In this document: positions 56,026-64,000 of the stretch, one piece after another | Numbering within the stretch: the stretch's first letter is position 1 | How the letters are laid out: each line of letters starts with the position of its first letter | Assembly (NCBI GenBank): GCA_027559495.1 | Contig: JAMXSV010000004.1 | Span: 2,965,001 to 3,029,000, forward strand | DNA from: Aurifilum marmelostoma | Taxonomy: Eukaryota > Ascomycota > Sordariomycetes > Diaporthales > Cryphonectriaceae | Direction of reading: 5' to 3' | DNA: 64,000 nt | The notes under the pieces: model-generated | The model's database searches: none | What the model saw: only the letters and a program-made list of their open reading frames with translations | Told to the model about the DNA's origin: nothing | Position numbers and translations under genes: made by a program

Positions 56026-57574
56026 GCCTCTCACACGAGACGCAGACCATCAGCACATTATTTTTAATCAATACAACAAATATCTCGAGAGCTGATGTGT
56101 GTCCGTTTGTTGTATTATATTAGTACTATTACGTCTTCGTTTGTCCGGGGCATAATATGTACTCTTGCACCAACACTAGCCCGGTGTGCTTCGTAGCATG
56201 GGAGCACTGAAGTAGTTTGATATACTTTAATCAGATAATACTTTCACCTCATGGAAGATCAGAGGGGACAATCCCGGACCAAGGTGGTAGGGAGTCAATG
56301 GTGACATCTCTTGGGCCATTACTGATTAGTGAACGACCAATCGGGTGATGAGCCCATCTGCACGAGTGCGTCCCGCCTCAACAGCAACGTCCTGCTGCAG
56401 TGTCACCTTCTGCAAAGCACTAGTCTCACCTGGGCCTGTCTATAATGTGGGAAAGTATTATTATAATCATCAGCAACGATACCAGATATCAATGTGTTCA
56501 GCATGTTCTTTTGGCAAAAGTAGATTGTTACTTAGAAGCGGTAACAAGCATGTCTTCCCAAGGTTTGGCGCATCAGACCTCATAGCACCTCGACCACCCT
56601 AACAAGTGTTCTTTCAGATCTCGTGTTCAATCGACCGTGATCCAGCATGGTGTCTCAAAGTGCTGCGTACCCTAGATAGCCCGGAAATAAAAAGATATCT
56701 GCTACCCTTTTTCCTTCTTCTTTTGCTTTTTTTCCCTCGAAATTTCAGTCAACTTACGTGTAGGAGCCTTCTTTTCAGCTCTCACTTCTCCTCATAATCA
56801 TCACTGGGCTCGCCGCTCAAGGCTTACTCATGTCTTTGTCTTGTTGAAGTAATCATTAGGCACAAATCATTCATCTGATGTTGATTATTGGATAGTGTGT
56901 CAGCTCCGGTCCTGCTGGTCTGCAATCACTGCAGTAATGTAGGCGTATGTGTTGTTGTATTCGAATACTTTTCATACCGAAATCCGAAGAAATTCCGACA
57001 CAAATTGACACAATCGCCGTCACATAAGACCTAACCACGAGGCACAAAGAGCACCAGCAGTGACGGTACTTTGTCTAAACAATTGATGTCCAGGGTCTTT
57101 TTCGACCTCAGGAGCTATCCAAGGCCACACCCGCACCCGCAACATCTGCCGTTGTGTATAGCAACAGCACTCTACCACCCAATCGCACAGCTTCCTGAAT
57201 GAGAGATCATATGACCAAACGAGCCTGTTGGGTCCAAAGGGCGTATCTTGTCTCTAATATGCCGTGTGTCTTATGACGCATCCCTGTCGCGCACCTGGCT
57301 GCGCCGGTAACATGCAGTGGCACGCTGCGGGACGGCGCGCCTTGCAGCAAAGCCCGGGGGGGGGGGGGGACGCTCCACTGTTATTTGGAATCTGACGTCT
57401 CCGATTACTGAGCTTGGCGTGCATAAAACCCATCCCTACTCTCGCCCGCCTAGTTTACGACACGATTACTTCTTGTCCGGACTCTTGCATGGTCTCTTCT
57501 CTCGAAAGGTCGGTTGATATCCCTTCGGATCCCGAACCAAAAATCATCGTCTCCTGACCTGGATTTGGTACACA
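56026..57574. other. Intergenic, hydrolase to DUF1348 gene
   Basis: About 1.5 kb without a supportable gene; AT content is somewhat above the neighbours. It has a run of 14 G at 57356-57369, close to the DUF1348 promoter. Confidence 0.45.
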
Positions 57575-58249
57575 ATGTCCAGCGAAGCCAGACCTCCCTT
57601 CCCACCTTTTACGGCCGAGACGGCCAAGATCAAGGTCAAGGCAGCTCAAGATGCATGGAACACCAGGTGAGTCTCTCGGCTGGGCCGCAAGTGAGCACTG
57701 AAGCTTGTCTCACAACGACTTGTCAAGCAGCAGGAGCGAGAGGAGCTAACGATTACAAATCCCAGAAACCCTGCGCAGGTCAAGATGGCGTACACCCCAG
57801 ATTCCATCTGGCGGAACCGCGACCAGATGTTTCAGGGCCGTGACGCCATCGAGGCTTTCCTGACCAAGAAATGGGAGAAGGAAAATGGCTATCGGCTGAG
57901 AAAGGAGCTGTTCTCTTTCACGGACAACAAGGTAAAGTCCTCACCGATTTGTGGCTGCAGCTCGGCCCGCGAACAACGGGGCCCCGGGATGGACGGTGCA
58001 GCAAGCATTCCAGGGCCATTGTAATAGCTAATCGACTCCCAGATCGCCGTCCAGTTCTGGTATGAATGGCACGATGAGAATGGCCAGTGGTACCGGTCTT
58101 ATGGACTGGAAGACTGGACGTTTGCGGATGACGGCTTGATGAGGAAGAGACAGAGCAGTATCAACGACGTGAAGATCTCGGATGACGAGAGGTGGTACAA
58201 GGACGGGGTGGATGTCAATACTGTTGATATTAGCGAGAAGCACTGGTGA
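57575..58249 (+). CDS. DUF1348 family protein (NTF2/SnoaL-like fold)
   Basis: Exons 57575-57666, 57766-57931 and 58043-58249 join across introns of 99 bp (gtgagt, gctaac, cag) and 111 bp (gtaaag, gctaatc, cag), giving 154 residues, the family's usual length. Seen: RPPFPPFTAETAKIKVKAAQ, DAWNTRNPAQVKMAYTPDSI, WRNRDQMFQGRDAIEAFLTK, KWEKENGYRLRKELFSFTDN, then IAVQFWYEWHDENGQWYRSY, GLEDWTFADDGLMRKRQSSI and DERWYKDGVDVNTVDI. This is the widespread DUF1348 small alpha+beta-barrel family, related in fold to NTF2 and SnoaL. No reaction is established. The conserved aromatic and charged residues line a pocket in relatives, so a small-molecule ligand is likely. No signal peptide, so cytosolic. Confidence 0.93.
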
Positions 58250-59300
58250 AAGAACCCGCTGCAATGTCAGCAAATCATAAAGATTCTGTACGGAGTTCGT
58301 AACGGCCCATGTCAGTTGAAGCATCCGGATGGATTTCTTTAATTTTTAGCGCAAAAAGCTATTCGTTATTTAGTGTCTCTGTCCTCTGAAAACGATGGAG
58401 ACTTTTGAAGCTTATTATGGGGATCTCGCTTGAACCCGACACTTTATCGTGACTGACACCCGAGACTGGACTTGACCTCAGGGATCGTCATTGTCCTAGA
58501 CAACTTATCTTGCGGAAAAGAACCATTGCAAGGTCTATGCTGTCATACTCGGAGAGTATAATAAGACTGAAAGATATGGCAGAAACGGCTATATTTTACT
58601 GCGCTGAAGGAAGGATGGCAGAAGGAGAGAGCCCTGGTCAGAGAGGTCAAGATTTCAATGAGGCTATTCAAATGCATGGGCCAGTGCAGGCACTGGCGAC
58701 CACACTTAAGAGTATCAAAGTCACAATCTAGATCCGGCTCGAGAACACTGTCAAAGTTAGTTATCAAATTAGATCCCACCATAGCAAGGGGTCTTGGGCG
58801 TTGCTGTCAACCGTCAGCACATGTACGTGCGAATAGTACAGCACTTTAAAGTTCTCTATGACATGGGATGGATGACTCAAGGAAACCCAATTACAATCCA
58901 GGCTGCATATTAGTAATTACGTCCTCATCATGTCAACTACACTAGAGAAAGAATTAATCATATCAATAAACCAGTAAAGGCCGGGTACAATGCATACCCT
59001 CACAGCCTCGAGGGACAAGACTGGGGCTGGAACTGAACATGCGAGTTTTGGAAAGATCCGTGGCATTAATACACATATGTCTTACCTGTACCAGACGCGG
59101 GCCCAAAATTGATGTTTGGCATTGTGCAAGTGATGCATATACATGATTTTTTTTTTACATATATACTGCCAATTCCTCCAGCCCGGCGCGATTCAGGCAG
59201 CATGTCGACGTCACAGGACGCACAAGCTAAAAAAGCCATCCAGTCGCCTTCTCATCCATCTAATGAGAACGTCGACGCCGAGGCACGGATATACAGTAAA
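58250..59300. other. Convergent intergenic, DUF1348 gene and hydrolase
   Basis: About 1 kb with the two 3' ends. A plus-strand frame from 59202 is open only because it runs antisense into the hydrolase gene. No gene supported. Confidence 0.45.
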
Positions 59301-60165
59301 TTAAAGTCTCTTCTGGACCTCGGTGGCACCGTGAAGCAGACCCTCGACGACATTATCCGGCTCAGACAGGAAGGGAGAGTGAGATCCCTTGCAGGTATAG
59401 GTGATGGCGTCCTCGCCCAGCATCGGGGCGAGCTGCCTCTGAATGGGGGGCAGCAGGGCCCGGTCGTCGTCGCAGAACAGGTACATGCACTCCATGTCCT
59501 CCCAGGGCTGGTAGGTGACCTCGTCAGTGAAGACGGCTGCTGACTGGTGCTTGAGCTTGGATATAGCTCCCTTTTGCAGCTCTGCGGGCACGTCGTGGTA
59601 AAAGATCTCCTCGGGTGTCCTGGCAATGACACGCTCACCCTGTTTCGAGAAAGTCAGTCCATAGACCATCCATTGTGAACACTTGGACGATTCCCGAAGA
59701 CACGATATCCTTTCGGCGATGCACGATTCGATCATAACTCACCTGGAAATCCATCCAAGGCAGAGGGTTGCCACCCAACATCTTGATAATGCTCATGCCC
59801 TTTGGCGTAACAAAAGCTGCCAGATACACGAGCAATGTGACACCACCCTCCTTGCCCTCAGCCTTACGCTGCTTGAGTCCAAGGCCCTTGACGGCCTCGG
59901 CGCCGACCAGTCCTCCGTACGAGTGGACGACCACTATGACCTGGCGCCCCTGGTCCGCCAGTGCCTGGATCTCGGCCCGCACGGCAGCCGCATCGTCAAA
60001 GAGACCCTTGTTGGGTGGCTCGGCGCCGACGGAGGGGTATGCCACGGCCCTCGTCTCGTAGCCCTTTGCGTGGAGCCGTTCCTGGATAAGCTGGAAGCAG
60101 TCGGGCGTGTGCCAGGCGCCAGGGGCCAGGACAAAGACGGGGGAGGTCGTAGTAGAGGCGGACAT
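59301..60165 (-). CDS. Small cytosolic alpha/beta hydrolase
   Basis: Exons 60165-59743 and 59639-59301 join in phase 0 across 103 bp (gtgagt...cag), giving 253 residues. Seen: PVFVLAPGAWHTPDCFQLI (the oxyanion-hole region), a Gly-rich turn in LHAKGYETRAVAYPSVGA, and the nucleophile elbow VVVHSYGGLVGAEA with S82. A likely catalytic acid lies in YLFCDDDRALLPP (about D198), and H228 is in KGSHSPFLSEPD. This fits the short bacterial/fungal esterase-like group related to plant methyl-esterases and EstC. The LVYLAAFVTPKG stretch is typical of that group. There is no signal peptide. Physiological substrate unknown. It faces away from the PTH11-like gene across 2.9 kb. Confidence 0.9.
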
Positions 60166-60753
60166 GGCCGATGCTTGTGTGGCTTTTCTATCTTTCTTTT
60201 CCTTGGGAACTTGATATTATAACAGGTTTGACCGGGCAGCACGGACAGGCGAGATGAGCAGTGACCACTGGGCAGACAGACAGATATGCGTTCACACCGG
60301 GGGACTTGATGATTATGACAATTTGGGGTGTCCTTGGGATGACCTCGTACTAAATAGGACATGAGAAACGGGTCATGAGGGACTCGTGATGGACGTAAAC
60401 ATGTGTATTCTCCACCTGCCCCAGGGCAGCTACCCGACGCGACATGATGGGTCTTTCCTTTTTAGGGGAAAGAGCAAGTTGGATCTAGAGCTTGTAAGTT
60501 GTGTCTCCATAGTGTGATCGTCAAGGGGAAGCCCTTGGTGTTCTCTGCTAGGCAAGTAAACCTCCTCCTTGGGCTCTTGGCTTGTAGGCTTGTAGCCCGG
60601 ATAGGGCACCCGGCTCGTCCATCGGCTACGGGTCAGTGGGCAGAGCCATGCGCAGGCACTATTTCCATTTGGGATGTGTTGTGCGAAGGCATTAACTGCA
60701 TCTATGCACAAGAGAGGAGGTTTTCTTCCTCAGGAGAGGACGTGTGAAATTTT

Positions 60754-60776
60754 GGGAGGGGGGAGGGGGGGAGGGG
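60754..60776 (+). repeat. G-rich tract, G-quadruplex candidate
   Basis: Four G runs of three to eight separated by single A. The pattern fits an intramolecular quadruplex on the plus strand. It lies about 590 bp upstream of the hydrolase start. Function unknown. Confidence 0.6.
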
Positions 60777-62393
60777 CTTCGACTTGGAATCAGAAAGTCA
60801 CATTCAGCTTGTACATAGTTGGTGTGTGGCCGAGCATGGGGCCGAGTCAGTCACTTCCCATACCGATGTTCGAATCGCATAGGGGTTCGAGGACCCATCT
60901 CTTTCCCCATGCCCTCATCTCTGAAATGCCTAGGGAAATTCGGGCAGAAACAGCCCTAGAGTCTCGAGAGGGGGGGGGGTAAAAGATGAAGCCCGGAGGA
61001 CGCGGTTTCTCGTCCGCCTCCAGCAGCAGTGTCACGGTATCTGCTTGCCCTAGCTGGAAACGAGGTATGATCCTCAGGAGTCGAATACTCTGACCGTTGC
61101 CAGGGCTCCACCTGATTTGCGACCATCCGCGACCAACAACCCACAGAAAACTCCGCAGAGGGGCCCCCTAGACTATAGTATATGCACATTCCAATGTGGG
61201 TGCGCGATAATTATCTTGTAGGTCGTCTTATCTGCAGAGCCTGCTTGACCTTGTACTCATGGTATATTCTTGAGCTGCAGCAGAGATAGGCCACGCGGTC
61301 TAGCGACGGACTTGATACGCAGTGTCACATTGATCTCATCGCATTTTGATGAGTGGCAAGACGGACTGACTGTATTTCATGTAACAAATACAGATCCACG
61401 CAGGGCCCATAGATAGATGACCTTGGTCCAAGATGAGGTTCAAACTCGTCTAAAACTTGTCCATATCTATTACATATTACGGTATCAAGACTGGAGAGGG
61501 AATCTCCTTTCTCAGCGGGTCGGCCGAACGGAATCAGGCCCCTCGTCCCCCCTATCTTCGTCATACTATGTGGTCTGAGAGAACACGCCATGCGCCCGAG
61601 TATAGACTGGTGAGTATTTCATCGAGAAAAAGAGCAAGCACTTCTTGGTGTATAAATATTACACTTGCATTGCAAGAGATTTTATGCCTGTCTGTCATGC
61701 CCCCGGATCCTTGGTATTATCATGTACTGCTATGGTGGTAATAGAAGCATTGACTCGCAATGTTACATACTCAGTCGCGTCCTTGTATCTTGGTATGATG
61801 GATCGATCTCAAGCATTTAAGTACATTATTTTCCTCACAGGCATACCCACCTCCCAATACGACTGGGAATGCCCACAATTACCATGGCAGCAATATCACC
61901 AAGTATGAAACGCGACTGGGCCTGGAAAATGTGGACTCTTCTTCTCCTCCTCCTCCTCCTCCTACTTCCTGGCTTCCCCGGTCCTCCTTCCAAGCTGCCA
62001 CCCTCTCTCCGTGGTTCTTGAGACGGTGTCAACCAGCATAGAGTAAGGAATCGATGGTGAGATGCGGGTAACGCTGATCAGTCTGGCAACTAAAATTGCT
62101 GAACTACGGGACGGTGCGCAGGAGAAAATAAAGTTCAGGCCATAAACGGTAATATCATTCGTAGTTCTGCCGGCCTGGCTCAGCCCTGGGTCGTATGTCA
62201 TGAGTAGCGTCACATAGTCCTAACCTACCTGTGGGCCCAAGATCCCAGGATGGCCCACTCGCCGTGCTCCCGCGTGCGAATCAATCAATATCTTGTTACA
62301 ATTTCGACCTCGGTCGTCAGCAAGGCAAAAATGAGTTAACCTGATGCTATCCATCCTGCTGCCCGCTGTGCCTCTGGGATAATTTTCAAGGGG

Positions 62394-62424
62394 GGAGGGG
62401 AGGGGTGCGTCCCCCCTCCCCTCC
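62394..62424. repeat. 12-bp GA/TC inverted repeat (hairpin)
   Basis: Left arm ggaggggagggg (62394-62405), seven-base loop, right arm cccctcccctcc (62413-62424): a perfect 12-bp stem. The purine arm could also form triplex or quadruplex DNA. No coding link. Confidence 0.85.
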
Positions 62425-62901
62425 AGGTCTAGAAGAACTTGGCTCTGCCGAGTCATTTACGCAGAGGGTGGTCTGTGGAATGACAATCCCCTTGAAAGAA
62501 GAAAAGAAAAAGAGAAAACCAGAAACATGGTACTCGCTTAAAAATTTCTGTCCATTGATGGCCCGCCAGCCCCTGAACTGTGTCCCCAGGAGGTTCAGAT
62601 CGCAAGGGGAGCAGAGACAGAGACACCATGGAGAAATGTCATGGCAAACTCCCCTGAGGAAAAGATCGTCGTCTAGAGACTTTGCCAGGGCCACTCTCAA
62701 AAACCACTCTATATGCCACAAAAACCCCCCTTCCGCAAAAGCTTCCCATCGGCATTTGGACTCGCAAGTCCATCATGCGATTTTCGACAAGAAGGACAGT
62801 ATCCGAACAGTCCCCACCAGCCACACCATCACGAGGCCGTTAAGCCCCCCCTTCTTCCAAAGTCTGGCTGTGACAGGCTGTTTACCTCCATTTGCTTTGG
62901 G

Positions 62902-62904
<3 letters not shown>

Positions 62905-62971
<67 letters not shown>
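62905..62971. repeat. (GT)33 microsatellite
   Basis: Sixty-seven bases of perfect GT dinucleotide ending 80 bp before the ATG of the PTH11-like gene, so in its promoter or leader. Long alternating purine-pyrimidine DNA can adopt Z form and changes length quickly. Confidence 0.95.
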
Positions 62972-62972
<1 letters not shown>

Positions 62973-63050
62973 ACACAGCAGGAGAGGAGGAGAGGAGCAG
63001 GAGGAGGAAAGCAAGAAATACAGAAAGAAAACAAAAAGGGACTCGGCATC

Positions 63051-64000
63051 ATGACTGCAGACACTGGACCTCAGCAGGTCAGCACTACGACAGTGCTGCT
63101 TGTCCTGGCGACAATATTCACGATCCTGCGATTCTGGGCCCGATATCAAGTTGTCGCCAAATATGGACTTGACGACATCTTGATTGTCCTTGGTCTGGTG
63201 AGCAAGCCTGGTGCCATATCCCACCGTGACGAGAGAAAATTAACCAGTTGTCTGTCATGCAGATATGCGTCTTTATAATTGGTGGTCTCAATTATGGCAG
63301 TAAGTTCTCCCATGCCCTCATGTGACATGACAATGTTTCGCTTGCGTCCTCCTCTTTTTGAGACAGGGTTTGCTCTCTGTAGCGAAACCTAATCACGGGC
63401 CAGCCGCTTACTGTCTGTGTGCCAGTGATTCAATATGGGATGGGGAGACATGCGTCCACACTGACCCTGGACCAACTCGAGGAGGTGCTGAAGCGCCTCC
63501 TGGCCTTTGAGTGCATGTACGTCACGGCAGTCGCGCTGGTCAAGCTGTCCATCCTGTCCATGTACCTCCGCATCTTCCCCAGCCGCGGCTTCAAAATCGG
63601 CGCCTACACCATCGGCTCCACCGTCGTCGCCTGGTGTATCGCCATCATCCTGGTCTGCATCTTCCAGTGCGATCCCATCGAGAAGGCCTGGATCCCCTGG
63701 ATGACCACGGGCAAGTGCATCGACCTGAGGGGGTCCTTCATCGGCAACGCTGTGCCCAACATCCTCACCGACGTCGCCATCCTGGTCATGCCTGTCAAGC
63801 AGGTCTGGCATCTGCACGCCACCGCGGCACAAAAGATCTCGCTGCTCTGCACGTTTGGTCTCGGCAGTTTGTGAGTAGCTCTACGTATTCACGTCGTCTG
63901 GAGGGATGTGAGCTGACATCTAGTAATGATAGCGTCCTCGTTGCCAGTATATATCGCTTCACCACCCTCATGGCTTTTGATGAAAGTGACACCACATGTA
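63051..64000 (+). CDS. PTH11-like seven-helix protein, cut by window edge
   Basis: Four exons visible: 63051-63197, 63263-63299, 63426-63870 and 63933 to the window end (donors gtgagc, gtaagt, gtgagt; acceptors cag, cag, tag). Phases agree; the C-terminal part is missing. Seen: a short extracellular start, helix 1 (TTTVLLVLATIFTILRFWAR), YGLDDILIVLGLV-ICVF, IIGGLNYG-MIQYGMGRHA, LEEVLKRLLAFECMYVTAVA, LVKLSILSMYLRIFPSRGFK, helix VAWCIAIILVCIFQCDPIEK, WIPWMTTGKCIDLRGSFIGN, VPNILTDVAILVMPVKQVWH and GLGS-FVLVASIYRFTTLM. The order and the ALVKLSILSMYLRIFP motif mark the rhodopsin-domain (PTH11-like) group. It is closer to the family consensus than the copy at 51.8-53.3 kb, so the two are not a recent duplication. 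The last acceptor was taken at 63932 because it restores GSFVLVASIYRF. Confidence 0.85.

Larger units (their letters stand above)
60166..63050. other. Divergent intergenic of 2.9 kb
   Basis: No supportable gene between the hydrolase (-) and the PTH11-like gene (+). The stretch is rich in simple sequence: a G-rich block (60754-60776), ten G at 60970-60979, a perfect 12-bp GA/TC hairpin (62394-62424) and (GT)33 (62905-62971). The last two fall within 660 bp of the PTH11-like start. Confidence 0.45.

Noticed and set aside
54871..56034. 387-codon open frame antisense to the secreted hydrolase
   Set aside because: It lies opposite a gene with signal peptide, active-site motifs and high third-position GC, which removes stops from the complement. 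Its composition (Val/Gly/Arg/Glu-rich) has no domain.
59109..59543. Plus-strand frame over the 3' end of the small hydrolase
   Set aside because: More than half is exactly antisense to the hydrolase's last exon; the remainder has no recognisable feature.
60865..60895. tRNA-like fragment with two ttcga motifs
   Set aside because: No acceptor stem or anticodon arm can be drawn around it.
62829..63278. Frames encoding (CV)n or (HT)n through the GT repeat
   Set aside because: Pure microsatellite translation. The true PTH11-like start is the ATG at 63051.

Overview
This window is nuclear DNA of a filamentous ascomycete (Pezizomycotina). The class is probably Sordariomycetes, judged from overall protein resemblance; I cannot name a genus. 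The evidence is 45-140 bp spliceosomal introns with GTRNGT donors and CTRAY branch sites, 0.5-4 kb gaps without genes, fungal-only families (AIM11, FMP46/DUF1687, CBP4, RAX1, SKT5, PTH11-like receptors) and one AT-rich, RIP-like transposon relic. I reconstructed 20 loci by joining exons at splice sites. Exon coordinates are in each entry. All splicing is inferred, with no transcript data.

Layout. 0.5-11 kb: AIM11 (+), a two-exon unknown gene (+), a purine-rich stretch with a 24-bp minisatellite, pantothenate kinase (-), and a RAX1-like RGS membrane protein (-). 11-19 kb: a gene-poor stretch holding one unknown coding frame (-) broken by three TAR stops, then an AT-rich repeat relic. 19-24 kb: an FAD-linked oxidoreductase (+) whose frame is broken at a run of seven A, then a probably secreted amidase (+). 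24.7-36 kb: FMP46 (+), a 1,911-residue RRM/RGG-type protein (+), and complex I subunit NDUFA2 (-) head to head with mitochondrial pyruvate carrier MPC2 (+). 36-40 kb: an SKT5-type chitin synthase activator (-) ending in a CaaX box, with 190 further open codons in frame after its stop. 44-51 kb: a dense housekeeping block of CBP4 (+), EGD1 (+), TAD1 (-), RPL24 (+) and an Asp f 3-type peroxiredoxin (-). 52-64 kb: an accessory block with two PTH11/rhodopsin-type seven-helix proteins (one cut by the right edge), a secreted alpha/beta hydrolase, a DUF1348 protein and a second small alpha/beta hydrolase.

How the genes relate. Six or seven loci (AIM11, FMP46, NDUFA2, MPC2, CBP4, probably pantothenate kinase and perhaps the peroxiredoxin) concern mitochondria or cofactor supply. 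The NDUFA2/MPC2 pair shares one intergenic region and is the clearest case of possible co-regulation. RAX1 and SKT5 both act in cell polarity and wall synthesis. The 52-64 kb block (surface receptors, secreted or small hydrolases) looks like an environment-response neighbourhood rather than a pathway.

I found no convincing new multi-gene system. The best leads are local: a 700-codon frame interrupted only by three TAR codons, the long open frame behind the SKT5 stop, the A7 frameshift next to a RIP-like relic, and several perfect palindromes or hairpins in intergenic DNA. I saw no convincing tRNA, rRNA or CRISPR array.
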